This document shows, in pieces, positions 17,322-27,637 of a DNA stretch of 64,000 bases. The stretch comes from Bacillota bacterium (GTDB taxonomy: Bacteria; Bacillota; Desulfotomaculia; Desulfotomaculales; Desulfohalotomaculaceae). The notes beneath the pieces were generated by a model. That model worked only from the letters and a program-made list of their open reading frames with translations. It had not been told where the DNA came from and made no database searches. The DNA is taken from assembly GCA_009711615.1 (NCBI GenBank), contig VENI01000012.1, forward strand, positions 1 through 64,000, given 5' to 3'. Each line of letters begins with the position of its first letter. The first letter of the stretch is position 1. The translations under genes and the position numbers were made by a program.

Positions 17322-18497
17322 CTATTTAATTCCTATTTCTTGGTCCGTTAAGTAACAGGCAGGGTCTTCCATCCAAAAATCGTTGTGTACTGCTTCTGCC
17401 CGTGACCGAAAATTACCATTACAAACATTGAGCCACTGACAGTTTTTACAGCGTCCCTTGAGCAATGGTTTCCTGTCCTTTAATCCACCTAAAATGGGGT
17501 GGTTAACATCGGTCCAAATATCTGCAAACTTACGCTCCCTGACATTACCAAAGGTGTGGTTTTGGGTGAACTGGTCAGCATGAACATTGCCGTGCCAATC
17601 TACTTGGCCAATGGCAATGCCACTTCTATTGCCACCGTTACGACTTAAAAGCTCCCATGCCTTGTCTGCCCTTTGCGGATCAATTGCTTTAAGCTTCAAA
17701 TATATATATATGGCATCGGCGTGGTTGTCTACTGTTAGTATTTCTTTGTTTAAACCACGACGGTGCATGTCTTCAGTACGGTCTATAATCAAGTCCAGTG
17801 CGGCCCTAGCCTCGTTATGGGTGATATCTTCATCCATCATTTCACTGGCCCGACCGGAGTATACAAGGTGGTAAAAGCATGCCCTGGGAATTTTTTCTTG
17901 TTCCAGCAGTTTAAAAATATCATTTAACTCTTTAAAATTGTGGCGGTTAATGGTAAATCGCAGCCCTACTTTTTGACCTACTTCCAGGCAGTTACGGATA
18001 CCCTTTAGTGCAGCATCAAACGCTCCTTCTTTGCCGCGAAAGCGATCATTATTTTCACCAATTCCATCAAGGCTGACACCTACATAACCAACCCCAATTT
18101 CTTTTATTTTTTTAGCAACGTCGGGGGTAATTAGTGTCCCGTTAGTGGAAATTGTAGATCTTAACCCTAACTCCCTTGCATAGGTGGCCAGATCAAAAAA
18201 ATCTGGCCTGGCCAGTGGTTCCCCACCGGAAAACAGCACCACCGGTACGTTAAAGTCAGCCAAATCACGCAAAAATTGCTTTCCTTCTGCGGTGCTCATT
18301 TCACCTTCGTACTTACAACCATCAGAACTAGAATAACAGTGAATGCATCTTAAGTTGCAGGTTCGGGTGACATTCCACACCACCACTGGCCCATGGCCGC
18401 CATGGGTGCCATGAACTTGGTTGCGTGAATCGCTGGCATATCTCAACTTATCACCAAAGTTATCACTATCTAGTAGCAGTTTGGTTACACTAATCAA
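17322..18497 (-). CDS. ahbC: Radical SAM 12,18-didecarboxysirohaem deacetylase AhbC
   Basis: Radical SAM/SPASM enzyme of 391 residues that removes the two acetate groups from didecarboxysirohaem to give Fe-coproporphyrin [11 protein letters not shown] lies near residue 46 and [10 protein letters not shown] follows. The C-terminal Cys set reads [15 protein letters not shown] and DPACY. Its longer N-terminus and the [16 protein letters not shown] region are as in the NirJ1/AhbC group. The start is a TTG 7 nt after GGGGTGA. The split between AhbC and AhbD is by length and N-terminus, so it is likely but not proven. Confidence 0.88.
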   Translation of the reverse strand: MISVTKLLLDSDNFGDKLRYASDSRNQVHGTHGGHGPVVVWNVTRTCNLRCIHCYSSSDGCKYEGEMSTAEGKQFLRDLADFNVPVVLFSGGEPLARPDFFDLATYARELGLRSTISTNGTLITPDVAKKIKEIGVGYVGVSLDGIGENNDRFRGKEGAFDAALKGIRNCLEVGQKVGLRFTINRHNFKELNDIFKLLEQEKIPRACFYHLVYSGRASEMMDEDITHNEARAALDLIIDRTEDMHRRGLNKEILTVDNHADAIYIYLKLKAIDPQRADKAWELLSRNGGNRSGIAIGQVDWHGNVHADQFTQNHTFGNVRERKFADIWTDVNHPILGGLKDRKPLLKGRCKNCQWLNVCNGNFRSRAEAVHNDFWMEDPACYLTDQEIGIK

Positions 18498-18594
18498 TTA
18501 AGTTTCACCCCATCTATTTCTGTATACTTTTTGAACATCCGAACTAAATATTGTAAAGAAAACCTTGGCTAGTAGAACCAAGGTTTTGTCTTTA

Positions 18595-20118
18595 CTAATC
18601 TCTGGAGTCAGTTTGCATAACTGCTTCTACCAGACCTCTAATGGTATATTCCTTTGCTTCAACCGTTACATCAATACCCAGTTCCCGCGCAGTGTTTGAA
18701 GTGATGGGGCCAATACTGGCCACCACTACATCTTGCAATAGTTCATTTAAATTATCTACATCAAGCAACTTCACAAAATTCCGTACAGTGGAAGAACTTG
18801 TAAATGTTAAAACATGCAGTTCTTTCTGTTTCAATTTTTCTATAACCTTCCCTGCATCTCCTGCCCCCAAAATGGTTTTATATGTGGTAACTTCCTCCAC
18901 ATTGGCACCCATTTCAGCCAGTGCCTGGGGCAGTATTTTGCGGGCAATATCAGCTCTAGGTAGAAGTACTTTGTCTCCCGGTTGAACATTACCTTTAAGT
19001 CCGGCGACTATTTGTTCCGCCCGGTACTCGCCAGGCACGTAATCCACCAGCAACCCAAATGATTCCAGTTCCTCTCTGGTTTTCGGCCCAATGGCACAAA
19101 TTTTTACCCCATGTAATTCCCTAACGTCCTTATTTAAAATCTTTAATCTTTTAAAGAAATATTTCACTCCATTAACACTGGTAAATATCACCCAACGATA
19201 AGAAGAAAGGTTTTTAATTGCATTATCCAACGGCGTATAATCGTCCGCAGCCGTTACTTGAATGGTAGGGAATTCATAAGGCTCACCGCCTAATTCTTCA
19301 ATTCTACGGGACAATGCACTGGCCTGTTGTCGGGACCGGGTTACCAGTACCTGTTTGCCAAATAGCGGCTTATTTTCAAACCATGATAACTTATCCCGCA
19401 GTTTTACCACTTCCCCAACCAGTATTATAGCAGGATTCCTAAAATCTGCTTCTTTGGCCTTATCCGCTATGTTTTCCAGCGTACCTACCAGGCTTCGCTG
19501 TTCTGGACGAGTGCCCCAACGCACTAGCGCCACCGGAGTTTTTGGACTACGACCATGCTGAATTAGCTTTTCAGAAATGTGCGGAAGGTTTCCCATACCC
19601 ATTAAAAAAACCAGCGTTCCAATGCCGGTGGCAATTTTATCCCAAGCAATATTGGATTCTTCCTTGGTGGGGTCTTCATTACCGGTGATAACAGCAAAAT
19701 TACTGGTGGCATCCCGATGGGTAACCGGTATTCCAGCATAGGCTGGAACTGCCACTGCAGAGGTAATGCCCGGCACCACTTCAAACCTAATACCGTTTTC
19801 AACTAGTTCCTCTGCTTCTTCTCCACCTCTACCAAAGACAAAGGGGTCACCGCCCTTAAGTCGGGTTACTATGTTACCATCCTTAGCCTTTTCCACCAAC
19901 AATTGGTTGATTTCATGCTGCTTCATGGCATGCCGGTCTGGAGATTTGCCAACATATATAATTTCTGCGTCAGGACTAGCATAAGCTAGCAGTTTAGGAC
20001 TGGCCAGTCTGTCATAGACAATTACACTGGCTTTTCTGATGCAGTTTAACCCTTTCATAGTAATAAGGCCCGGGTCTCCGGGACCTGCACCCACTAAATA
20101 CACAATGCCACTTATCAT
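18595..20118 (-). CDS. cobA-hemD: Fused uroporphyrinogen-III methyltransferase / uroporphyrinogen-III synthase
   Basis: Two enzymes in one chain of 507 residues. Residues 1-245 form the SUMT domain (VYLVGAGPGDPGLITMKGL, RLKGGDPFVFGRGGEEAEEL), which methylates uroporphyrinogen III to precorrin-2. Residues 260-507 form uroporphyrinogen-III synthase (KQVLVTRSRQQASALSRRI, YRWVIFTSVNGVKYFF, VATIGP-like VASIGPITSNTARELG), which closes the macrocycle. The fusion is common in Firmicutes. ATG 20118 overlaps the region of the hemC stop by one base of spacing (TAA-T-ATG), so translation is likely coupled. Confidence 0.93.
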   Translation of the reverse strand: MISGIVYLVGAGPGDPGLITMKGLNCIRKASVIVYDRLASPKLLAYASPDAEIIYVGKSPDRHAMKQHEINQLLVEKAKDGNIVTRLKGGDPFVFGRGGEEAEELVENGIRFEVVPGITSAVAVPAYAGIPVTHRDATSNFAVITGNEDPTKEESNIAWDKIATGIGTLVFLMGMGNLPHISEKLIQHGRSPKTPVALVRWGTRPEQRSLVGTLENIADKAKEADFRNPAIILVGEVVKLRDKLSWFENKPLFGKQVLVTRSRQQASALSRRIEELGGEPYEFPTIQVTAADDYTPLDNAIKNLSSYRWVIFTSVNGVKYFFKRLKILNKDVRELHGVKICAIGPKTREELESFGLLVDYVPGEYRAEQIVAGLKGNVQPGDKVLLPRADIARKILPQALAEMGANVEEVTTYKTILGAGDAGKVIEKLKQKELHVLTFTSSSTVRNFVKLLDVDNLNELLQDVVVASIGPITSNTARELGIDVTVEAKEYTIRGLVEAVMQTDSRD

Positions 20119-20119
20119 A

Positions 20120-21055
20120 TTACTCACCATTCTCCTTGCGTACTTGTTCCAAGATTTTATCGGCACCATTTTCTAAAAGGCGATTAGCTAATTCATCACC
20201 TAGTTCTGCAGCCCTTTCTACCGGACCTTCAATATCCAACCTTATAGCTTTTGTACCATCTAAACTAACCACAGTGGCCTCTAAATGGAGGGTTGTATCG
20301 TGCAGTTGTCCCAATGCCCCTATGGGCACCTGGCAACCTCCTTCAAGCTTTTTCATTAAAGCACGTTCTGCTGTAATGGCACTATATGTATCTTTATCTT
20401 CAATACTTTTAACCATTTGAAGAATTTCGTTATCGTCTTCTCTAATTTCTATACCCAATGCTCCTTGACCCACTGCCGGCAAGCATATTTCATATGGTAT
20501 ATATTGAGTAATATGTTCTTCCCAACCCACACGAGTTATTCCTGCAGCAGCCAGTACTATCCCATCCAACTGCTCAATCTGCAGTTTTTTCATTCTGGTG
20601 TTGATATTGCCACGTAGTGATTCCAGTTTTAAATCTGATCGATATTTTAACAACTGAGCACTACGGCGCAGGCTAGATGTCCCAACTCTTGCACCCTTAG
20701 GTAGTTGATCAATTTTTTTGCCGTTAGGAGTAATTAATACATCTGCCGGACTTTCTCGTTGACAAATCGCACCAATTGTTAATCCATCGGGTAGTTTGGT
20801 GGGTAAGTCTTTCATACTGTGTACAGCAAAATCAATTTCCTTTTCTAACATAGCCAATTCTAACTCTTTAGTAAACAATCCCTTATCACCAATTTTAGAC
20901 AATGCTACATCTAAAATTTTATCCCCTTGGGTTTTAATCTTTACCACTTTAAAAGTACAGTCTGGATAATGCTGCTTTAAATTTTCCACTACCCAGTTAG
21001 TCTGACACATGGCAAGATTACTTTCCCGGGTTCCTACTATTATCTCTTTTTTCAC
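20120..21055 (-). CDS. hemC: Porphobilinogen deaminase (hydroxymethylbilane synthase)
   Basis: Joins four porphobilinogens to hydroxymethylbilane. The 311-residue protein shows the N-terminal [17 protein letters not shown], the catalytic loop [29 protein letters not shown] and the dipyrromethane cofactor cysteine in [13 protein letters not shown]. It overlaps the end of hemA by four bases and leads directly into cobA-hemD, so the three are one translational block. Confidence 0.96.
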   Translation of the reverse strand: MKKEIIVGTRESNLAMCQTNWVVENLKQHYPDCTFKVVKIKTQGDKILDVALSKIGDKGLFTKELELAMLEKEIDFAVHSMKDLPTKLPDGLTIGAICQRESPADVLITPNGKKIDQLPKGARVGTSSLRRSAQLLKYRSDLKLESLRGNINTRMKKLQIEQLDGIVLAAAGITRVGWEEHITQYIPYEICLPAVGQGALGIEIREDDNEILQMVKSIEDKDTYSAITAERALMKKLEGGCQVPIGALGQLHDTTLHLEATVVSLDGTKAIRLDIEGPVERAAELGDELANRLLENGADKILEQVRKENGE

Positions 21056-22428
21056 TGCTGGCCCCCCCCGGAATGAAGTTGATTTATATTAAGTTCTTTT
21101 CCGTTGTTAACATAATTATCTTTTTCTTGCCTTACTGTGTTAAGCTGTTCTGCAGCTTCTCCTTTAACCTCTAGGTTAAACAAATTTTGTAATATTTTAG
21201 TATATAAGTGCCCTTCATTTGTAACTGCATATTCTTTTAGCCTGACTATAGGAAAGTGAGTTAACTGTTTCATAATTGAGTTAGCCATAGAGCTAATCAC
21301 TTTATATTCCCTGTCCGAAACATCACCCAGTCGATTAATCGCCCGTTGTAATTCCCTTTGTTTTATTTGCTCGCCCATATCCCTTAATGACGCAATGGTA
21401 GGAACAACAAGTTGAATAGATAGCCAATGCAAAAATTGATCTAATTCTTCTTCAAGAATTTCCTCAGCCTTAACAGCCACCTTACGCCTTTCAGATAAGT
21501 TATTGTCCACTACACTTTGTAAATCATCAATATCATACAAAGAAACACCAGGAAGTTTACTAATCCGTGGGTCAATATCCCTAGGTACAGCTATATCAAT
21601 AAACATCAACTTCTTTTCGGGATTAGCATTAATTAGTTCACACATGTCAGGGTAACGAACTACGTAATGACTGGCTGCAGTGGAACTAATAATAATATCA
21701 GCTTTTTTCATATAGCGGTACAGTTCTTCAAATTTGCAGGCTTTACCTTGAAACTTTTCTGCCAACACTTCTGCCCGGTCATAGGATCGGTTAGAAACTA
21801 TTACCCCAGAAACACCATTGGATACCAAGTGTTTGGCAGTAAGTTCACTCATTTTACCTGCTCCTACCACCAGTACAGAACGACCGTTTAAATCGCCGAA
21901 TTTCTGTCTGGCCAGTTCTACTGCGGCATAACTTACAGAAACAGCATTTTTGTCAATACCAGTCTCAGTACGCACCCTTTTTCCGACGGTTATGGCCTGC
22001 TTAAATAATGTATTCAAAACACTATTAGTGGTCTTTGCCTTTAAGCCTATTTGATAACCTTCGCGAACTTGTCCCAATATCTGCGTTTCTCCCAGAATCA
22101 TCGAATCAAGACCTGCAGAAACCCTAAACAAATGCCGCACTGAATCAATTAGTGTATGGCAAAAGGTGCAATTTTTAATTTCTGAAATATCCAAACCCGA
22201 GTAATCGGATAAAAAGTTCCAAATGGCATTTAAACCATCATCCATTTCCCTTGGGGTAACATAAATTTCAGTTCGATTGCAGGTAGAAATAATTAAACAA
22301 CCTTCTATACCTTCATAGGAATAAAGCCGCTGCAGTTCATCGGGTAATGCATGGGCAGGGAAGGATATTTTTTCTCTTATTTCCACCGGGGCGGTGCGGT
22401 GGTTAACACCCACAGCGACGATAAGCAT
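21052..22428 (-). CDS. hemA: Glutamyl-tRNA reductase
   Basis: First step of the C5 route: NADPH reduces Glu-tRNA to glutamate-1-semialdehyde. The 458-residue protein shows [18 protein letters not shown], the catalytic cysteine in STCNRTEIY, the Rossmann motif [17 protein letters not shown] and a C-terminal dimerisation helix. It overlaps the end of sirC by 26 bp. Its end is slightly longer than usual ([13 protein letters not shown]). Haem feedback through the N-terminus is known for some HemA proteins but cannot be judged here. Confidence 0.95.
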   Translation of the reverse strand: MLIVAVGVNHRTAPVEIREKISFPAHALPDELQRLYSYEGIEGCLIISTCNRTEIYVTPREMDDGLNAIWNFLSDYSGLDISEIKNCTFCHTLIDSVRHLFRVSAGLDSMILGETQILGQVREGYQIGLKAKTTNSVLNTLFKQAITVGKRVRTETGIDKNAVSVSYAAVELARQKFGDLNGRSVLVVGAGKMSELTAKHLVSNGVSGVIVSNRSYDRAEVLAEKFQGKACKFEELYRYMKKADIIISSTAASHYVVRYPDMCELINANPEKKLMFIDIAVPRDIDPRISKLPGVSLYDIDDLQSVVDNNLSERRKVAVKAEEILEEELDQFLHWLSIQLVVPTIASLRDMGEQIKQRELQRAINRLGDVSDREYKVISSMANSIMKQLTHFPIVRLKEYAVTNEGHLYTKILQNLFNLEVKGEAAEQLNTVRQEKDNYVNNGKELNINQLHSGGGQQ

Positions 22429-23044
22429 CTTGAACCCGCTCCTTTATTTTGTCATAACGTTTTTCTTTATAAAGTTTTAAAATATCTGACTGTAATATTT
22501 GTTCCAATATTTCCCGGCGCTTCTGATCATCGGATACACTTTGCAAAAGTTCCATTCGCACCTGGCCCAGCAGTTCTAAAAAATCTGCGTATTCCGGACC
22601 ATATGTGTCCTCCAGTTGCTCCCTGATACGGGCAGCCATCATAGGACTTCTACCGCTTGTAGAAATGGCTATGGAAAGGGGACCTTGACGTACTACCGCT
22701 GGTACAAAAAAACTACATTTCACAGGATCATCCACAATATTTACTAATATTTTTTGATCTTTACAATACTCTGCCACCTGTTGATTAACATTCTTATTAT
22801 CTGTTGCACAAAAAACTAAAAAGGCATCTTTCAGGTCTTGGTTTTTATATTCCCTGGCAATATGACGGATTTGGGCTTTTTCTTTAAGTTCCAATAGTCC
22901 TAAAGTTAACCGGGGACTAATCACCGTAATTATTGCCCCACTGTTCAACAGTTTCTTTACTTTTCTTTCCGCAACATTACCTCCACCCACCACAAGGCAG
23001 CTTTCTTTTTCTAGCCGCAGGTAGAGCGGATAGAACTCCGCCAT
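22403..23044 (-). CDS. sirC: Precorrin-2 dehydrogenase (possible sirohydrochlorin ferrochelatase)
   Basis: NAD-dependent enzyme of the Met8p/CysG N-terminal family, 213 residues, that oxidises precorrin-2 to sirohydrochlorin. It shows the Rossmann motif [29 protein letters not shown] and [20 protein letters not shown]. No separate CbiK/SirB-type chelatase is in the operon, so this protein might also insert iron as Met8p does, or a chelatase lies elsewhere. It is the first tetrapyrrole gene of the operon. AAGGGAG lies 8 nt before the ATG. Confidence 0.88.
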   Translation of the reverse strand: MAEFYPLYLRLEKESCLVVGGGNVAERKVKKLLNSGAIITVISPRLTLGLLELKEKAQIRHIAREYKNQDLKDAFLVFCATDNKNVNQQVAEYCKDQKILVNIVDDPVKCSFFVPAVVRQGPLSIAISTSGRSPMMAARIREQLEDTYGPEYADFLELLGQVRMELLQSVSDDQKRREILEQILQSDILKLYKEKRYDKIKERVQDAYRRCGC

Positions 23045-23068
23045 TTATATCGCTCCCTTAAAGAGGAT

Positions 23069-23209
23069 GTTCGAAAAGTCCGCGCGAAATCCACCTTAAA
23101 TTTCTGCGTTGGCTCGGCTTTTGCGGTGCTCACGTATTACATATACGCTCCGCTCCTCAAAGCCTTCACCGCCTTGAACTTTTCGTGTCTATCGTGCTCC
23201 TTTTCGAAC
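23069..23209 (-). repeat. MITE-like intergenic repeat, copy 2
   Basis: This 141-bp element, read on the minus strand, matches the copy at 7717-7855 over its whole length (GGAGCACGA, GGCTTTGAGGAGCGGAGCGT, GTGAGCACCGCAAAAGCC). Its ends are TTCGAAAAG and CTTTTCGAA, where copy 1 has TTTAAAAAG and CTTTTTAAA. It lies between the polyprenyl synthase gene and sirC. Confidence 0.85.
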
Positions 23210-23215
23210 ACTCAC

Positions 23216-24181
23216 TTAAAACTTACGGTATTTAACAAAGTCTGCAATTTTATACAGGGTTTTCTTAGCCTGCACTTCCGGCAACTGCTTTAATTCTTCT
23301 TTAGCTTTGTAAATATATTTATCTACAATTTTGTTGGAGTGCTCTATCCCACCACATTCACGAATTAATTCAATAGCCTGATGGACCTCTTCCTCAGTTT
23401 TATTTTTATTTTCCACCAGTGATATTAAGGTTTCTTTTTTAGGACTATTCTTTAGCGCATATATAACGGGCAAGGTTACTATGCCTTGTCGTAAATCCCC
23501 ACCAATAGGTTTACCCAGTTTTCTCTGGTCAGCAACCATGTCCAATATATCATCAATTATTTGAAAAGCAACCCCCAACCTGTGCCCATATCTTCTAAGG
23601 GGCATGTATATTTCTCTGGGAGCACCGCATGCCACTGCACCCAGTTGACAACTGGCCGCAATCAACAGCGCTGTTTTTCGGTGCACTCGATATAAATAAT
23701 CTTTTAAAGTTTGACCACTCTCGTACGCACTGGATAGCTGTTGAATTTCCCCTTCACACATTTTAACACTGGTTCTGGAAAGCACCTTTGCAATCAAAGG
23801 TTTATCCTCATATTTGGAGATCATTAATAATGACTTAGCAAATACTAAGTCCCCAGTATGCATCGATACTCTATTACCCCATTTGGACTTCACAGTGGGC
23901 GTGCCGCGTCTAGTTATAGCTGAATCCACCACATCATCATGAACCAGCGAGGCCATATGAATTAGTTCCAGAGCCACTGCTAGCGGTAATACAGAGTTGA
24001 AGTTGTAATTATAAAACTTGCCGGACAAAAGTGCAAAAGCCGGACGCAATCGTTTTCCTCCGGCATGTAATAAGTGACTGGATGTTTCATTTAATAGAGG
24101 GTTGTTATGCTGTACTACATCGGCCAGTTCTTCTTCCACTTTTTGCAGATCATGTCTTATTTCTTTAAAGATATCCAGCAC
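23216..24181 (-). CDS. Trans-polyprenyl diphosphate synthase (heptaprenyl synthase component II type)
   Basis: Builds the prenyl side chain of menaquinone from FPP/GPP and IPP. The 321-residue protein has both aspartate-rich motifs, LVHDDVVDSA and QIIDDILDM, and LLHAGGKRLRPAFALL. A HepT/HepS-type large subunit is likely; if so, the small subunit gene is not next to it. GTG at 24181 is 8 nt after AGGTGG; another GTG at 24193 is possible. It precedes the tetrapyrrole genes on the same strand and may share their transcript, which would link quinone and haem supply. Confidence 0.88.
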   Translation of the reverse strand: MLDIFKEIRHDLQKVEEELADVVQHNNPLLNETSSHLLHAGGKRLRPAFALLSGKFYNYNFNSVLPLAVALELIHMASLVHDDVVDSAITRRGTPTVKSKWGNRVSMHTGDLVFAKSLLMISKYEDKPLIAKVLSRTSVKMCEGEIQQLSSAYESGQTLKDYLYRVHRKTALLIAASCQLGAVACGAPREIYMPLRRYGHRLGVAFQIIDDILDMVADQRKLGKPIGGDLRQGIVTLPVIYALKNSPKKETLISLVENKNKTEEEVHQAIELIRECGGIEHSNKIVDKYIYKAKEELKQLPEVQAKKTLYKIADFVKYRKF

Positions 24182-24297
24182 GCTTGAGACCACCTACTTG
24201 TATTCTATAATTAGCTTTTCTGCAGTAACATATAAATATTCGCGTATCTATGGAAAAATCCTCCCACATTACCTATATTTCTATACATTGACACAGT

Positions 24298-24323
24298 AAA
24301 AAACCCCCACCCAGCGGTAGGGG
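24298..24323 (-). terminator. Terminator of the hydrogenase operon
   Basis: On the minus strand CCCCTACC-GCTG-GGTGGGGG is followed by TTTTTT. It starts immediately after the stop of the small [2Fe-2S] gene. Confidence 0.88.
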
Positions 24324-24647
24324 CTATTTATAAGCTTTAAATATTTCAGCAACACTATCAGGTGATACATTGGGGTAAAGCACATCATTAATCATCATAA
24401 CCGGCCCCACTGCACAAGCACCTAGGCAACGAACCAGTTCCAATGCAAACATATTATCAGTGGTGGTTTCTCCCGGTTCAATTCCCAGTTCATCTTTGAT
24501 GCTTTTTAAAATATCAATTGAACCTCTCAAATAACAGGTGGTGCCCAGGCAAATGAACACATTATATTTAACATTTACTTTCTTTTTATATTCACTATCA
24601 TTCTGGCCTATACCAGTGCTGCACTGACAGCAGTTTTTGGCATTCAT
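24324..24647 (-). CDS. Small thioredoxin-like [2Fe-2S] protein (HydC/NuoE C-terminal domain type)
   Basis: About 107 residues. The cluster cysteines are in CLGTTCYLRGS and RCLGACAVGPVMMIND, the order seen in NuoE/HydC and in the C-terminus of HydA. An extra N-terminal CCQCS is present. It may shuttle electrons or act as a subunit of the nearby complex or of the sensory protein; the sequence cannot decide. ATG 24647 lies 6 nt after GGGGGTG; an ATG at 24662 is the alternative. It is the last gene of the operon. Confidence 0.82.
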   Translation of the reverse strand: MNAKNCCQCSTGIGQNDSEYKKKVNVKYNVFICLGTTCYLRGSIDILKSIKDELGIEPGETTTDNMFALELVRCLGACAVGPVMMINDVLYPNVSPDSVAEIFKAYK

Positions 24648-24668
24648 TGGTGACACCCCCATGATGCT

Positions 24669-25820
24669 TTAGTAGTATTCTTCGGTAACATTTTTACCTG
24701 ATTGTTTTAATGTATATACTAAGTCACGTATCACATGTTGTTTATATGTGTATATTGCTGGTACTTGTACATCCTGCAAAGACGGGTTAGACGCAGTACC
24801 TATAATCAAATGAATATCATCAGCTTCAATTAGTGCTGCTGCCAACCTACTGGCTCCATCCTTACGCGTTTTCAGTTCTGTCAGTTTGGTACCGTACTTT
24901 ATATACTCCAATGCATAAACCAACGTTACAGCACCTTCGGTAACTAAATTAATACCCGGAAGTATACCGATGGGCGGAATATTGTCGCAATTAGACGATA
25001 AATCTACATTAACCTGTCGCCCCAGCACCCGACCCACAATGTTGCCGGTAGTACCGCCGCACACAATTTTTGTTCCTGTTCCGTCCATTAATTTATTTAC
25101 CACTTCATAATCGTCTTCCTTACTCTGGGGTGGTCCCACTAGCATACTAACATGACGCGGCTTACGGGCTTTAACCACAACAACGGTTGCATCATCACCG
25201 GGTTTTTCCCCATACAGGTTGTAGCATAACTGTTTTGTCTCTTCAGCCCATTGGGATGCACTCTTCAACGGGGAATAAGTCTCCTCTAGGTGCTTTGCTA
25301 CACGATCCCAACCCCAACCCATATTCATAATATTGCCAATGCCGGCATGCAATACCCCATCACTAACTATAACCAGCCAATCGTTATCTTGCATCTTTAA
25401 AAAGTATTCATTAATATTTTTTTCACCAATTTTTCTAGAAACTTGGTGAGGTTTTACTATCTTGTTATTGTGGCCAACAAATATAGTTGGGTTGTCAAAC
25501 TCCACCAAATAAGCTCGGCCATCATCACGAATGTGGCCAATAGTAAAAGTACTATAGGCCAAGTTCCTTACTTTACATACTGGCAGGGTATGGGCCAACG
25601 TATCAATTACTTCGTCAATATCGCCACCCATTTTAAGCATAGTGCCAGCGGTTTTAACAGTAAGACGGGATAGGATGTTGGCTTTGACACCACTTCCCAT
25701 ACCATCAGATACTACTATTATACTGGCTCTATCGGTGCGAATAACTTCTACACTGTCACCACAAAGTTCTTCATTGTGTTTTATTAGTTGGGCGATACCG
25801 TAATCTAAGCGAATCTCCAT
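24669..25820 (-). CDS. SpoIIE/PP2C-type serine phosphatase linked to hydrogenase
   Basis: A 383-residue soluble protein. The N-terminal two thirds form a PP2C-like phosphatase with metal-binding aspartates in VVSDGMGSG, VIVSDGVLHAG and GDDATVVVV. The C-terminal part (VCGGTTGNIVGRVLGRQV, GILPGINLVTEGAVTLV) is a domain often found attached in hydrogenase clusters and of unknown role. PP2C proteins of this type reset partner-switching anti-sigma systems. Here the likely input is the adjacent FeFe-hydrogenase/PAS sensor. No kinase or STAS partner is in the cluster. Confidence 0.85.
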   Translation of the reverse strand: MEIRLDYGIAQLIKHNEELCGDSVEVIRTDRASIIVVSDGMGSGVKANILSRLTVKTAGTMLKMGGDIDEVIDTLAHTLPVCKVRNLAYSTFTIGHIRDDGRAYLVEFDNPTIFVGHNNKIVKPHQVSRKIGEKNINEYFLKMQDNDWLVIVSDGVLHAGIGNIMNMGWGWDRVAKHLEETYSPLKSASQWAEETKQLCYNLYGEKPGDDATVVVVKARKPRHVSMLVGPPQSKEDDYEVVNKLMDGTGTKIVCGGTTGNIVGRVLGRQVNVDLSSNCDNIPPIGILPGINLVTEGAVTLVYALEYIKYGTKLTELKTRKDGASRLAAALIEADDIHLIIGTASNPSLQDVQVPAIYTYKQHVIRDLVYTLKQSGKNVTEEYY

Positions 25821-25826
25821 CAGCAG

Positions 25827-27563
25827 TTACTCCTTTTGAGAAGGATCTTCTCTCATTAGTTTAATTAACCTGCTTAATTGTATTTTACTCTCTGCGGTTG
25901 CCTCGCCCAACAACCCGGCAATTTCCTGTGCCACCGTCATTTGTTTCTCAATTACTTCCTGAGCTTGAACTATAGTTTGATTCTTAATTAATTCGAATTG
26001 TTCCCGTTGGCGCTTTTCCTCAGTAATATCAATAAATATACCCACAACAAGATCCTCATGTTCCACCGGGAAAATAACCTCGCTGGTTACTATATCTTTG
26101 TCTGGGTAATTACAGCAAACATCTAACAGTTTTCCAGAGTTAAACACCCTGATAAAGTTTTCGGGATTAATTATATTATCTAATTTCTTACCTACTACCT
26201 GCTCACTGGAGCACTTAAACATTATTTCCGCCGCCGGGTTAATATCTAAAACTATTTGATTAGAATCCGCAACAATTATACCGTTAGGCATGGCAGATGT
26301 AACAACATTAGAGAGAGACTCTGCCCGTTTACGCATGTAAGGAATACACATTTCCACTTCAGCTTTACCCTGGTAAACTGCTATTGCTTTATCACGACAG
26401 GTGTCGTATCCACAGGCTCCACAATTTAACTCATCTTCAGTTTTATGCTTACCTGTTTTGGCTAATATTTGTTGCAATTCAGTTACATTGGGATAAGTTA
26501 TATCTACTTTTCTAGACTGATACGTTCTTAACATCATTTCATCAGGCAATTTTACTTCAGACTCATCGCTGTGGCCACTGCATGATCGGTAATAGTTCTG
26601 CACTTTACACTTACGCCTATATAGGCTTTCATCACGGCACATTGAAAGAGGACCACTTATGCAACCGCCTTTACAGGCCAGTAATTCCATAATCTTAGGC
26701 GGAGTAGTAATTTCACCTTCTGCCAGGTGTTTTAAAAAATCAATGCACTCGTCTAGCCCGGTAACAGAAACAAAATCCTCTTCTGGATCGTTCAGCCCTT
26801 TTTTAAAGCAGCGCAGCATACCACCTTCTAATGGAAATAAACTGCTAGTGCCGGTTGGTTTGTTATCAAAATCCGCCGCGTTTAGGTTACTAATGTTTAT
26901 ATTACGGTGATTGACCAATTCCCATAGTTCATCAAAACCAAGCACAAAATCCACAGCATCCTCAATACCTGCTGTGGTCTGCTCTCTTTTTTTGGCCACG
27001 CAAGGACCTATAAATACAACTTTATGATCTGGGTTAACTGCTTTGATAGACCGTCCATGGGCTACCATTGGTGACACCACGGGAGCCAGCATTGGTATTA
27101 ATTGTGGGTAGTACCGTTCCACCAGATTTACAATAACAGGGCATGAACTACCAATTAAAGGTTTGTCAAACCCTATTTTTTGGTGGTGCCGGGCTACTAG
27201 CCCAGCACCTATAGAAGTTTCTTCAACAATATTAAAACCAATTATCTTTAACAAATCAGGAAGATTTCTAGGATTATCCAAGGGTAGGCCTGCAACAAAG
27301 GATGGTGCTACCGCTGCCGCCAACTGTTCACCCTGTTCCAACAACTGCATAACATTGGCTAAATCATTGGAATCAAGCTTTTTTGCATTCTGCGGGCAGG
27401 CTAGAAGACAACTGCCATCTAGTACACAGAGTTCATCTATCACTTTAGCATGTAATGTTGAACTATCTATATCTGAACTAATGGCAATAGCTTTCACTGG
27501 ACAAGTTCTTACACAGCGATAACAATCACGGCACTTTGCTTCGTTGGTAGAAATAAGACCCAT
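25827..27563 (-). CDS. Sensory [FeFe]-hydrogenase-like protein with PAS domain (HydS type)
   Basis: A 578-residue multidomain protein: two [4Fe-4S] ferredoxin motifs (CRDCYRCVRTCPV, LDGSCLLACPQ), an H-domain, a further FeS motif (CGACGYDTC then C), a PAS domain (residues 410-515) and a C-terminal helix. H-cluster loops are kept but altered: SSCP in place of TSCCP, GPCVAKK in place of MPCxxKK, and ACKGGCISG. The cysteine that relays protons in catalytic enzymes is therefore replaced by serine, as in sensory types. An H2 or redox sensor that signals to the next gene, the phosphatase, is inferred. Confidence 0.85.
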   Translation of the reverse strand: MGLISTNEAKCRDCYRCVRTCPVKAIAISSDIDSSTLHAKVIDELCVLDGSCLLACPQNAKKLDSNDLANVMQLLEQGEQLAAAVAPSFVAGLPLDNPRNLPDLLKIIGFNIVEETSIGAGLVARHHQKIGFDKPLIGSSCPVIVNLVERYYPQLIPMLAPVVSPMVAHGRSIKAVNPDHKVVFIGPCVAKKREQTTAGIEDAVDFVLGFDELWELVNHRNINISNLNAADFDNKPTGTSSLFPLEGGMLRCFKKGLNDPEEDFVSVTGLDECIDFLKHLAEGEITTPPKIMELLACKGGCISGPLSMCRDESLYRRKCKVQNYYRSCSGHSDESEVKLPDEMMLRTYQSRKVDITYPNVTELQQILAKTGKHKTEDELNCGACGYDTCRDKAIAVYQGKAEVEMCIPYMRKRAESLSNVVTSAMPNGIIVADSNQIVLDINPAAEIMFKCSSEQVVGKKLDNIINPENFIRVFNSGKLLDVCCNYPDKDIVTSEVIFPVEHEDLVVGIFIDITEEKRQREQFELIKNQTIVQAQEVIEKQMTVAQEIAGLLGEATAESKIQLSRLIKLMREDPSQKE

Positions 27564-27637
27564 AAGATCATCCTTTCGAATGGCTTACTATATTAAGACC
27601 ATTCGACAGTTCACAATTAATATCCTTTTTCAAAATA

